Source: Collinsella sp. AF23-4AC
GTDB lineage: Bacteria > Actinomycetota > Coriobacteriia > Coriobacteriales > Coriobacteriaceae
Assembly: GCF_003462685.1 (NCBI RefSeq)
Contig: NZ_QRVE01000001.1
Span: forward strand, 163,421 to 227,420
Direction: 5' to 3'
DNA length: 64,000 nucleotides
In this document: positions 33,333 through 41,122 of the stretch, piece by piece
Layout of the letters: each line of letters begins with the position of its first letter
Numbering within the stretch: the stretch's first letter is position 1
Translations under genes and position numbers: made by a program
The notes under the pieces: model-generated
What the model was told of the DNA's origin: nothing
The model's input: only the letters and a program-made list of their open reading frames with translations
Database searches by the model: none

Positions 33333-35888
33333 CTAGAACGTCTGCTCGTAGTCGCTGTGTTTTTTGGCCGAACGCACCAAGAATTCCTGGTTGGTGTTGG
33401 TGCCCTTAAGACCCTTGATAAACGATGCGGCTGCGCGCTCGGTGTTGTTCATGCCGGCAAGAATGCGACGCAGACCAAAGACAAACGGACGCATCTGCTC
33501 GTCGACCAACAGGTCCTCGTTACGCGTACCGGAGGCAACGGGGTCGATAGCCGGGAAGATGCGGCGGTCGGCCAGGTCGCGGTCGAGCTTAAGCTCCATG
33601 TTGCCGGTGCCCTTGAACTCCTCAAAGATGACCTCGTCCATCTTGGAACCGGTGTCGATGAGGGCAGAGGCCAGGATGGTGAGCGAGCCACCGTTCTCGA
33701 TATTACGGGCTGCGCCCAGGAAGCGCTTGGGAGGATACAGTGCCGCCGAATCGACGCCGCCCGAAAGGATGCGGCCTGAGGCGGGCGCCGCCAAGTTGTA
33801 GGCGCGGGCAAGACGCGTGATGGAGTCGAGCACCACCACAACATCGCCGCCCAGCTCCACGATGCGCTTGGCGCGCTCGATAACGAGCTCTGCCACGCGA
33901 GTGTGGTTGTCGGCGGGCATATCGAAGGTCGACGCCACAACCTCGCCCTTGATGGAACGCTGCATATCGGTGACCTCTTCGGGGCGCTCGTCGACGAGCA
34001 GGCAGATGAGGTGCACCTCGGGGTTGTTAATCGAGATGGACTGGCAGATCTTCTTGAGGATCGTGGTCTTGCCGGCCTTGGGCGGGGACACGATCAGGCC
34101 ACGCTGGCCCTTGCCGATCGGCGACACGATGTCGATGGCGCGACCGGTAATGGAGTCCTTGCCGTGCTCCATGCGCAGCGGCTCGTTGGGATAGACCGGG
34201 GTGAGGTCACCAAACTTGGGGCGGTTGCGAATCTGCTCGGGGTCCAGACCGTTGACGGTCGTGATTTTGGCGAGGCCGGCGCGCTTATCGCCGCCACGCG
34301 AGGGGCGCAGCGAGCCCTCGATGACGTCGCCCGTGCGCAGGCGCGCGGAGCGGATGAGGTAGGCGGGCACGAAGGCGTCGTCGTTGGACTTCATGTAGCC
34401 ATGGGCATGGATGATGCCGGAGCTGTCCGGGCGAATCTGCAGGATGCCCTTGATGTCGCGGAAGCCCTCGGCCTTCGCGGCGGTGACGTAGATCTCCTCG
34501 ACGAGCTCGGCTTTCTTCTTGCCGGTGGTCTCGATCTCGAACTCCTTGGCCTTCTCGCGCAGTTCGGCGACCTTCATGGCAGCGAGCTCCTCACGCGAAA
34601 GTGTGGGCTCGGTGGGGGCGGCGTTACGCTCCTTGTTGCGCTGTTTGCGATCGCGCTGGCGGTTGCGACGGTCGTTGTTGCGCTCGTCCTTGCGCTCGTT
34701 GCGCTCCTCGTTGCGCTTGTGCTGGCGACGGTTGGGGCGAGCGTTGTCATCGGCCTCAGCGGGCGCGGCGCCATCGGTTGCGGCGGCGTCGGCATTGGCC
34801 GCAGCGGCGTCATTGGCCTCGGCGCCGGAATCGACCTGCGCTTCGACATCAGCCTGCTGCTCGGACGCCTTGGCCTTAGCGGACTTCTTACGACCGCGCT
34901 TGGGCTTCTCGGACGCAGGCTGTTCGACGTCCTGGGGCTCGGCGGCATCAGTCGATGCATCGGCGGTCGTCTCGGCGGAATCCTCGGACGCACCCTTCTT
35001 GGCAGCCTTGGCCTTGGACGTGCGCTTAGCAGCAGTACGATGGCTGCGACTAGGACGGACGTCGGCGGACTCGACATCGGCGGGAGCGGCCTCGGAAGTC
35101 GTAGCATCCTGGACGGGTGCATCGGCAGCGGTTGCAGACTCGGCGGTCGCCGCAGCATCCCGAGCGGCTGCAGCTGCGGCTGCGGCCTTCTCTGCCTCGA
35201 CGAAGGCCTTGGGCTTGCGACCGCGACGGTGCGGGCGCAAAGCCGGATCGACAACGGGAACTTCGCCGGCCTCGACAGGCGCAGCGGGCTCAACAGGCGA
35301 TGTGCCCTCCCCTGCCGCGGAACGAACCGAAGCATCGGTGAGCTCGGGGGTTACCTGTTCAGCAACCTGCTCGGCCTTGGCAGCCGTGCGACGGCGTGTG
35401 CGCGGTGCCGGCTTCTCGGTCGGCTGGTCGGCGGCAGGCGTCTCGGGCACAGACGGAGCTGCAAGCTCGGTCAGAGCCGCGGCCTCGCGCTCGGCAGCAC
35501 GACGGCGGGCACGCACCACCTGAGCCTCGCTAATCTGCGCCAACGCACGTGCCTGCGCGACCTCATCGGAAATCGGCGCCGAAGAGTCAGCTGCAACGGT
35601 GCGCTTGGCGCGCGTCGTGCGCGTGGTACGGCGCTTGGGCTTGGTGACCTCCTCGCCGTCAGTGGCAGGTTTGGCCGTGCGGCGCGTACGCTTGGGCTTT
35701 GCCGGAGCAGCCTCCTCACCAGTTGCAGGCATGGCCTTCTCAGCCGCTGAAGGCGTAGGCGTCGAAGCAGCCTTAGGCGTCTCAGGAGCCGAGGCTTGCG
35801 CGGGCGCCGCGACCTGGTCCGACGCAACCGGTGCAGCGGGAGCGGCTTGCGTCGTCGTTATTTCGTTTTCTTGCTGTTGATCAGACAC
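33333..35888 (-). CDS. rho: Transcription termination factor Rho with long N-terminal extension
   Basis: The C-terminal 420 residues are canonical Rho: an N-terminal RNA-binding subdomain from about 430 (AAMKVAELREKAKEFEIETTG), the cold-shock-like primary site (GIIHAHGYMKS), Walker A PPKAGKTT at about 602-609, Walker B VVVVLDSITRLARAYN and the Q/R-loop GGVDSAALYPPKRF. The first 430 residues are low-complexity Ala/Glu/Thr with basic clusters such as KPKRTRRT, KPKRRTTRTTRAKRT and KPKRGRKKS. Extended N-termini are known in actinobacterial Rho, where they help bind structured RNA; this one is long. Total length is 851. Confidence 0.95.
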   Translation of the reverse strand: MSDQQQENEITTTQAAPAAPVASDQVAAPAQASAPETPKAASTPTPSAAEKAMPATGEEAAPAKPKRTRRTAKPATDGEEVTKPKRRTTRTTRAKRTVAADSSAPISDEVAQARALAQISEAQVVRARRRAAEREAAALTELAAPSVPETPAADQPTEKPAPRTRRRTAAKAEQVAEQVTPELTDASVRSAAGEGTSPVEPAAPVEAGEVPVVDPALRPHRRGRKPKAFVEAEKAAAAAAAARDAAATAESATAADAPVQDATTSEAAPADVESADVRPSRSHRTAAKRTSKAKAAKKGASEDSAETTADASTDAAEPQDVEQPASEKPKRGRKKSAKAKASEQQADVEAQVDSGAEANDAAAANADAAATDGAAPAEADDNARPNRRQHKRNEERNERKDERNNDRRNRQRDRKQRNKERNAAPTEPTLSREELAAMKVAELREKAKEFEIETTGKKKAELVEEIYVTAAKAEGFRDIKGILQIRPDSSGIIHAHGYMKSNDDAFVPAYLIRSARLRTGDVIEGSLRPSRGGDKRAGLAKITTVNGLDPEQIRNRPKFGDLTPVYPNEPLRMEHGKDSITGRAIDIVSPIGKGQRGLIVSPPKAGKTTILKKICQSISINNPEVHLICLLVDERPEEVTDMQRSIKGEVVASTFDMPADNHTRVAELVIERAKRIVELGGDVVVVLDSITRLARAYNLAAPASGRILSGGVDSAALYPPKRFLGAARNIENGGSLTILASALIDTGSKMDEVIFEEFKGTGNMELKLDRDLADRRIFPAIDPVASGTRNEDLLVDEQMRPFVFGLRRILAGMNNTERAAASFIKGLKGTNTNQEFLVRSAKKHSDYEQTF

Positions 35889-36062
35889 AGTGTTTGCTCA
35901 ACTTTCTTTTCAAGCCCTGTGATCACATGCTCCCTGCATAAACCTTCAGGGCGGCTAAACAGTCTAGTTCCGTCAAATACCGACGGACATCATTGATCTG
36001 TATCGAGATGATTGCGTCATATACGCAGCGTTAGTGTAACACAACCGCCGCCACCTGCAACT

Positions 36063-36112
36063 TAGTCATTGGGGACGTTCTTAAACGACTAGTCAAAAGG
36101 GACACTCTTTGG
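36063..36112. repeat. GGGGACGTT / GGGACACTC dispersed repeat, copy 1
   Basis: The sequence AGTCATTGGGGACGTT, then TTAAACG, then GGGACACTCTT recurs at 56747-56794 with a few changes. TAGTC/GACTA arms flank the first half. It lies 175 bp upstream of rho. Confidence 0.7.
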
Positions 36113-36145
36113 TTTACCACCCACAAATCAGGCTGCCTCCGCCAA

Positions 36146-36294
36146 AACTATGGCGGTTTACTACGATGAATCGCTCAACCGCGGCCACTCCGAAACCTGT
36201 TGAACTAAAACCGCAGGTAGACGCCTTGCTCTTTTTAGCGAAAAGCCGGCGTGGTTGGACTTTCTCAATTCATCGTAGTAAACCGGTATAGTTG
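36146..36294. repeat. Long inverted repeat element, probable third member of the 120-bp family
   Basis: Arms of 26 nt (GGTTTACTACGATGAAT core) pair at 24 of 26 positions across a spacer of about 97 nt. Read on the minus strand, the spacer contains CCAACCACGCCG and CCTGCGGTTTTA, which recur (CCGACCACGCCG, CCTGCGGTTTTA) in the element at 58584-58706. The arms themselves are unrelated in sequence to those of that element. Confidence 0.55.
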
Positions 36295-36341
36295 CGTTTT
36301 TGTAGCATTTTCTAACACGCCAAAAAGCCCCGCCAAACGCA

Positions 36342-36375
36342 AAAAGCCCGACCTCCATATGGGAGATCGGGCTTT
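36342..36375 (-). terminator. Terminator of argS
   Basis: On the minus strand AAAGCCCGATCTCC pairs with GGAGGTCGGGCTTT around CATAT, ending in T5. Confidence 0.9.
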
Positions 36376-36420
36376 CAAGGCTCAGTTAAACCAAGTCTGT
36401 ACGGTCAAATGACCCGCAGG

Positions 36421-38274
36421 TTACATCTGCTCGGGCGCGGAAACGCCAACGAGGGTGAGCACCAAAGCGAGCGTCACGCGGACGGCATCGCAAGCGGCCA
36501 GACGGGCACGCGAAAGCTCGGGGTCGACGGGACGGCCCTCGCTCGGCAGCACCTGGCAGGCAGCGTAGAAGCTGTGGAAGTCACCGGCGAGTTCCTCGGC
36601 AAAGTGCGTCAGACGGAACGGAGCGCGGTCGCGAGCGCAGCTACCGATGAGGTCGGTGAGCTCGTTGAGCTTACGCGAAAGGGCGAGCTCGGTCGGATCG
36701 GTCAGCAACGAGTAGTCGACGTTCTCGCCAATAGCCTTCTCGGCGACGGCCTTCATGCCCATCTCGTCGGCCTGCTCAGGCGTTACGTCAGCGGCACGGC
36801 GCAGGATGGAGCACACGCGGGCGTGAGCGTACTGCACGTAATAGACCGGGTTGGAGTTGTCGCGCTTCTTGACGGCCTCGATATCGAAGTCGACCATCTG
36901 GTTGGAGCTCTTGGAGATGAGCGTGTAACGGGCAGCGTCGGAGCCGACCTCGTCGACGAGCTCCTGCAGGGTCACCATGGTGCCCTTACGCTTGGACATA
37001 CGGACGGGCTTGCCGTTGCGCAGCAGGTTGACGAGCTGGCCCAGCAGAACCTCAAACTTGCCGGGGTAACCCAGAGCGTCGCAGACGCAGCGGACGCGCT
37101 CGATGTAGCCGTGGTGGTCGGCGCCCCAGATGTCGATGACGTGGTCGACGCGCTGGAACTTATCCCAGTGATAGGCAACGTCGGAGGCGAAGTAGGTGTA
37201 CTCGCCGTCGGACTTGATCAGGACGCGGTCCTTGTCATCGCCCAAGTCGGTGGAGCGGAACCACAGGGCGCCGTCCTTGGTATAGAGGTAGCCCATCTTG
37301 TCGAGCTTCTCAAAAGCGCGGTCAACGGCGGAGGTGCCGGCGGTCTCACCCTCGGTGTCCTTCACGTACAGAGAGCGCTCGGAGTACCAGCGGTCAAAGT
37401 CGCAATTGACGGCGTGGCAGAGGTCGCGCATGTTGTCGACCATCTTTACGTAGCCGCGCTCGCGGAAGCTCTCCATGCGCTCCTGAGGATCGGCGTCGAC
37501 CCACTTATCGCCGTCGGTGCGCCAGAACTCGGCAGCCTCGTCGATGATGTAGTCGCCGCCGTAGGAGTCCTTGCCCAGAGTCTCGGCAAAGTTGTCCTGA
37601 TACGGATGGGTCTCGGGGTGCTCGTCGTTCTCGTCGGCAACAAAGGCGTCGCGGTCGGCGATCAGCAGCTTGTGAGCCTCGTCGATATCCACGCCCTGCT
37701 TGGCGATGATGTCGGCAAGCTGCATATAGCGCGTGCTGATGGAGTTGCCGAAGGTGTTCATCTGAGAGCCGTGGTCGTTGATGTAGAACTCACGCTGGAT
37801 GTCGTAACCGGCGTGGTCCATAACACGGCAGAGCGAATCGCCCAGAGCGGCCCAGCGGCCATGGCCGATGTGCATGGGGCCGACAGGGTTGGCGGAGACG
37901 AACTCGACCTGGGTCTTCAGGCCACCACCGACGTTGGACTTAGCGAAGTCCATGCCCTTCTCGCGAGCCTCGCCAAAGATGGCATTCTTGACGGCGACGG
38001 AGAGGTAGAAGTTGATGAAGCCGGGGCCTGCGATCTCGATCTTCTCGATCGCGGGGTCCTCGGGCATATGGGCAACGATGGCCTCGGCGATCTTGCGCGG
38101 GGCGCAGTGGGCCAGCTTGGCGGACTTCAGGGCCATGGTAGAGGTCCACTCGCCATGAGAAGTGTCAGCCGGTCGCTCGATGGCACAATCGTCAAGTTCA
38201 AAGGCGGAAAGGTCGCCGGCCTCCTGGGCCGCAGCAAGCGCAGCGCGTACCAGCTCTTCAATCTTCTCGGGCAT
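36421..38274 (-). CDS. argS: Arginyl-tRNA synthetase
   Basis: This 617-residue class I synthetase charges tRNA-Arg. The HIGH motif is in SANPVGPMHIGHGRWAALGD, the KMSKS equivalent is VRMSKRKGTMVTLQ, and the N-terminal tRNA-binding Add-1 domain and C-terminal DALR anticodon domain are both present. The start at 38274 follows AAGGAGG. Possible arginine-responsive sites lie upstream. Confidence 0.95.
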   Translation of the reverse strand: MPEKIEELVRAALAAAQEAGDLSAFELDDCAIERPADTSHGEWTSTMALKSAKLAHCAPRKIAEAIVAHMPEDPAIEKIEIAGPGFINFYLSVAVKNAIFGEAREKGMDFAKSNVGGGLKTQVEFVSANPVGPMHIGHGRWAALGDSLCRVMDHAGYDIQREFYINDHGSQMNTFGNSISTRYMQLADIIAKQGVDIDEAHKLLIADRDAFVADENDEHPETHPYQDNFAETLGKDSYGGDYIIDEAAEFWRTDGDKWVDADPQERMESFRERGYVKMVDNMRDLCHAVNCDFDRWYSERSLYVKDTEGETAGTSAVDRAFEKLDKMGYLYTKDGALWFRSTDLGDDKDRVLIKSDGEYTYFASDVAYHWDKFQRVDHVIDIWGADHHGYIERVRCVCDALGYPGKFEVLLGQLVNLLRNGKPVRMSKRKGTMVTLQELVDEVGSDAARYTLISKSSNQMVDFDIEAVKKRDNSNPVYYVQYAHARVCSILRRAADVTPEQADEMGMKAVAEKAIGENVDYSLLTDPTELALSRKLNELTDLIGSCARDRAPFRLTHFAEELAGDFHSFYAACQVLPSEGRPVDPELSRARLAACDAVRVTLALVLTLVGVSAPEQM

Positions 38275-38388
38275 AGATCCTCCTTGTGTTAAAGCCCCCG
38301 AGCTCTTGGTCACTCGTAGGGCAAAAGCCAGAGTTTGTAGCACTCTATCACAAGCGACGGGCACTGTCGCAGGGTAAAGCTAATAGAT

Positions 38389-38550
38389 ATTGCATATGCA
38401 CAAAAATGACTACAGCTTGTATGGAGTCACTCAAAGATGCCAGTCTGCCTGCAGATTATGCAGGCGTTGAAAATGCATAAAGGTGTGAATGAGCTGCGTC
38501 TGTTATCGAATACTCTTACCTATCAGAGTTGTGTGCTTTTCCTGCATAAA
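38389..38550. promoter_or_regulatory. Cluster of TGCATA sites between argS and carD
   Basis: Several related sites occur in this AT-rich divergent space: ATTGCATATGCA (38389-38400), TTATGCA (38456-38462) facing ATGCATAA (38473-38480), and TGCATAAA (38543-38550). Similar half-sites make up ARG boxes in some actinobacteria. The link to argS is suggestive only. Confidence 0.4.
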
Positions 38551-38616
38551 GTAAGGGTTTGCGCACGTCAGCGTGTTATTCTAGACATACGTAAATTCGT
38601 ATAAGTTGGAGGTAGC

Positions 38617-39102
38617 ATGTTCTCAATCGGTCAACACGTCATTCATCCGGGCCAGGGAGTCTGCACCGTCGTCGGTTTTAGGGACGACACACCGCAGCCC
38701 ATGCTGCTGCTCGAGACCAAGCAGGGACATGCGCAGACGATCCTCATGTACCCCGTGGCGCAGGCCGACCGTCTGCATGCCGCCATCTCCCAGCAAGATG
38801 CCGAGCACCTGCTGAGCCACTATGACGAGCTGGAGTGCGACACCTTTACCGAGCGCAACAGCTCACTTGAGGAGACGCACTTTAAGCAGCTGCTCAAGCT
38901 GGGCGCGCCCGAGACGGTCCGCGTGGCAAAGACCATGATGCACCGCATTCGCCAGGCCGAGGAAGCTGATAAAAAGCCCAGCTCCTACTACATGCGCGTA
39001 CTCAAGGAGGCCAAGCGCCGCTCTATCGAGGAGTTCGCCGTGGCCTTGGGCGTCACCGAGGAGGACGCCGAAGCCCGCCTAGCCCAAGCCGCCCTCAACT
39101 AA
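38617..39102 (+). CDS. CarD-family transcriptional regulator
   Basis: This 161-residue protein has the N-terminal RNA-polymerase-interacting Tudor-like domain of CarD/CdnL (FSIGQHVIHPGQGVCTVVGF) and a C-terminal helical domain (ETVRVAKTMMHRIRQAEE...YYMRVLKEAKRRSIEEFAVALG). CarD binds the polymerase beta subunit and stabilises open complexes at many promoters. The ribosome-binding site GGAGG is 4 nt before the ATG. Its TAA stop overlaps a palindromic repeat. Confidence 0.9.
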   Translation: MFSIGQHVIHPGQGVCTVVGFRDDTPQPMLLLETKQGHAQTILMYPVAQADRLHAAISQQDAEHLLSHYDELECDTFTERNSSLEETHFKQLLKLGAPETVRVAKTMMHRIRQAEEADKKPSSYYMRVLKEAKRRSIEEFAVALGVTEEDAEARLAQAALN

Positions 39103-39148
39103 CCTGCCAAAAAGGGACAGGTTTATTTTGGCAGGTTTTATCTGGCCA
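39100..39148 (+). repeat. Stop-codon palindrome, GGGACAGG type, copy A
   Basis: Perfect 12-bp arms AACCTGCCAAAA (39101-39112) / TTTTGGCAGGTT (39126-39137) enclose a 13-nt loop AGGGACAGGTTTA. The first arm begins within the carD TAA stop codon. The same unit follows the stops of the HD protein and proA. Confidence 0.85.
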
Positions 39149-39172
39149 AACGTCGATGAACAATTAGTAAAT

Positions 39173-39215
39173 GGCCGGGCGCTCCGTTTTATTTTGAGCG
39201 CCCGGCCATTTTTCT
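39173..39215 (+). terminator. Terminator of carD
   Basis: GGCCGGGCGCTC (39173-39184) pairs with GAGCGCCCGGCC (39196-39207), followed by ATTTTTCT. Confidence 0.9.
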
Positions 39216-39458
39216 ATCTACGTAGAAATGCGTGAAGCCCATTTGCGACGTCTTCACACAAGAACAATCCAGCTCGACGCTGGCAACGTCCGCATCCGCA
39301 TCGAGGGCTCTCACCCCGCTCAATTACCATTAAAAAGCATCAATTTGAAAACGCAATAACATTTCGGCAGGTAGCAGCTATAGTCGGTGAACTGAATCTC
39401 GACAACCAATACCTCCCAATAAGGTATCTTCAGCCCATCCGAGCTAAAAGGAGGGGCC

Positions 39459-40217
39459 ATGCCGAGAAAACCTCGTTCAAAGTCACCGACTGGTTTTTTC
39501 CACGTCACATTGCGCGGGAACGGAGGGCAATTGCTGTTTGACGGTGACGAGGACCGAATCGCCTTGCTTCAAATCCTCGATGCGATCCTCCCCAAACACA
39601 ATATTGAGCTTATCGCTTGGTGCCTTATGGGAAATCACATTCATCTGCTCGTCGACGATCCGGACGACCGCAAGAGCGACGCGATGCACGCGATAGCCGT
39701 ATCGTATGCGGGCAGGTACAATGCACGCGCGGGTCATATCGGCCACGTATTTCAGGAGCGCTTCTGGGATTCGCCGATTAAATCGGAGGAGTATCTGCTC
39801 GAAGCAATTCGATATATTCATTTGAATCCTCAAAAAGCAGGACTGGCGACGTATGACGACTATCCATGGAGCAGCCATCGTGAGTACCTAATGGGAGCAA
39901 GGTCTCGGCCGCATGTCACCGGGGACGTTGTCGACGCACTTTTTCCGACGCCGCGCTCATATCTCAAGTTCATGAAAAGTGTACCCACGCTGCCCTATCG
40001 TCCGAGCGCAACGGCAAAAGTGCGAGAGGAAGATCTAAGTGAATTTGGTGCGGCAGTCGTGCAAAACGTCGCGGGATGTGCGCCCACAGAACTCAAATCC
40101 ATCTCCAAGGCACTTCGCAACGAAGCGATACTGGCCCTTCGAAAAGAAGGGCTGACGATCAAACAGGTTCAGTTATTAACCGGGTTGGGAACGTGGATTA
40201 TAAAGAATGCCGCATAG
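39459..40217 (+). CDS. REP-associated tyrosine transposase (RAYT), copy 2
   Basis: This 252-residue Y1 HUH enzyme has WCLMGNHIHLLV (His at 60 and 62), catalytic Tyr83 in SYAGRYNARAGHIGHVFQERF and EAIRYIHLNPQKAGL. The C-terminus carries a degenerate helix-turn-helix (GLTIKQVQLLTGLG). It shares the fold with the gene at 23359-24159 but is clearly diverged. The ribosome-binding site is AAAGGAGGGG. It is flanked by two inverted copies of the GGGACAGG palindrome, at 39101 and 40351. Confidence 0.9.
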   Translation: MPRKPRSKSPTGFFHVTLRGNGGQLLFDGDEDRIALLQILDAILPKHNIELIAWCLMGNHIHLLVDDPDDRKSDAMHAIAVSYAGRYNARAGHIGHVFQERFWDSPIKSEEYLLEAIRYIHLNPQKAGLATYDDYPWSSHREYLMGARSRPHVTGDVVDALFPTPRSYLKFMKSVPTLPYRPSATAKVREEDLSEFGAAVVQNVAGCAPTELKSISKALRNEAILALRKEGLTIKQVQLLTGLGTWIIKNAA

Positions 40218-40264
40218 TCACCTGCCGGCAACGACAGAATAGTCCCGAGGCGTCACAAGAAAAC

Positions 40265-40306
40265 GGAAACGCCTCCGCAGCTAAGAACTACAACGGAGGC
40301 GTTTCC
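40265..40306 (-). terminator. Terminator of the HD-domain gene
   Basis: GGAAACGCCTCCG pairs with CGGAGGCGTTTCC; on the minus strand it is followed by GTTTTC. It lies just after palindrome B. Confidence 0.8.
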
Positions 40307-40312
40307 GCAGAT

Positions 40313-40352
40313 AAAACATGCCAAAATAAACCTGTCCCTTTTTGGCAGGTTA
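40313..40352 (-). repeat. Stop-codon palindrome, GGGACAGG type, copy B
   Basis: Arms 40315-40326 / 40340-40351 (one mismatch) enclose AGGGACAGGTTTA on the minus strand. The outer arm begins within the TAA stop of the HD-domain gene (40352-40350). It is an inverted copy relative to A. Confidence 0.85.
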
Positions 40353-40949
40353 GGCCTGGAAGGTGTCGCGGTCGGGCGCAAAGGACTGCATGGCCGCGAT
40401 GGTGCGGTCAAAGAGCTCGGGGAGCTCCCAGCCCAGCATCTCGGCGCCCTGCGAAATCACGTCGCGCGAGCAGCCGGCGGCAAAGCGTTTGTCCTTGAAC
40501 TTCTTCTTGAGCGACTTGGTCGTAAAGTCCATGACACTCTTGCTTGGGCGCATGATGACGGCGGCACCGATCAAGCCGGTGAGCTCGTCGCAGGCAAACA
40601 GAATCTTCTCCATCTGCAGTTCGGGCTTAGGCAGTGAAGCATTGAAATCGGACGTGTGCGTCTGGATAGCGCGGATGAGCTCGGGCGATGCGCCCTCGCC
40701 TTCAAGGATCTCGGCCGCATAGATGGTGTGGTTCATGGGGTCGTCCTCATGCTCCTCCCAATCCAAGTCGTGCAGCAGGCCGACGATGCCCCAGAACTCC
40801 TCGTTCTCGGGGTCGAACTCGCGCGCAAAATAGCGCATGGTGCCCTCGACGGTCTCACCGTGGGTGATGTGGAACGGGTCCTTGTTGTGCTCGTTGAGCA
40901 GTTCGAACGCGCGGTCGCGGGTGATTCCGGCGGAAAGCGTCTGGGACAT
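40350..40949 (-). CDS. HD-domain phosphohydrolase-like protein
   Basis: This 199-residue protein has an HD metal-binding core (GLLHDLDWEEHEDDP followed by HTIYAAEIL and IQTHTSD). Such proteins hydrolyse phosphate esters of nucleotides or act on metabolites; the substrate is unknown. The start at 40949 follows AGGAGG by 7 nt; a longer frame upstream runs into the proA terminator region and is rejected. Confidence 0.82.
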   Translation of the reverse strand: MSQTLSAGITRDRAFELLNEHNKDPFHITHGETVEGTMRYFAREFDPENEEFWGIVGLLHDLDWEEHEDDPMNHTIYAAEILEGEGASPELIRAIQTHTSDFNASLPKPELQMEKILFACDELTGLIGAAVIMRPSKSVMDFTTKSLKKKFKDKRFAAGCSRDVISQGAEMLGWELPELFDRTIAAMQSFAPDRDTFQA

Positions 40950-41041
40950 GGCAATACCTCCTGGTGATTCGGTGCTAGGACACGGTGTCACTATCGTATA
41001 TCGCCGCGGCTCAAGCCGAAAGGCAGAAAAGGTTTGAGGAG

Positions 41042-41069
41042 AAAAAAGCCGGGCGAACGTGTGCCCGGC
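41042..41069 (-). terminator. Terminator of proA
   Basis: GCCGGGC (41048-41054) pairs with GCCCGGC (41063-41069); the minus strand continues with T6. Confidence 0.9.
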
Positions 41070-41079
41070 AAAACCGCAG

Positions 41080-41122
41080 ATAAAACCTGCCAAAATAAAC
41101 CTGTCCCTTTTTGGTAGGTTTA
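41080..41122 (-). repeat. Stop-codon palindrome, GGGACAGG type, copy C
   Basis: Arms 41084-41095 / 41109-41120 (one mismatch) enclose AGGGACAGGTTTA on the minus strand. The outer arm overlaps the proA TAA (41122-41120). It is a direct repeat of copy B, 770 bp away. Confidence 0.85.

Larger units (their letters stand above)
35889..36420. other. Repeat-rich intergenic region between argS and rho
   Basis: The 532 nt hold three intergenic elements, listed separately: a GGGGACGTT-type repeat, a long inverted repeat and the argS terminator. The rho promoter should lie near 35900-36050. No coding sequence is supported. Confidence 0.5.

Noticed and set aside
33903..35750. Long plus-strand ORF (615 codons) over rho
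   Set aside because: Antisense to rho; glycine/leucine-rich shadow with no recognisable fold.
36409..38292. Long plus-strand ORF (627 codons) over argS
   Set aside because: It is exactly antisense to a well-supported synthetase gene and has repetitive Val/Gly/Leu composition typical of shadow frames.
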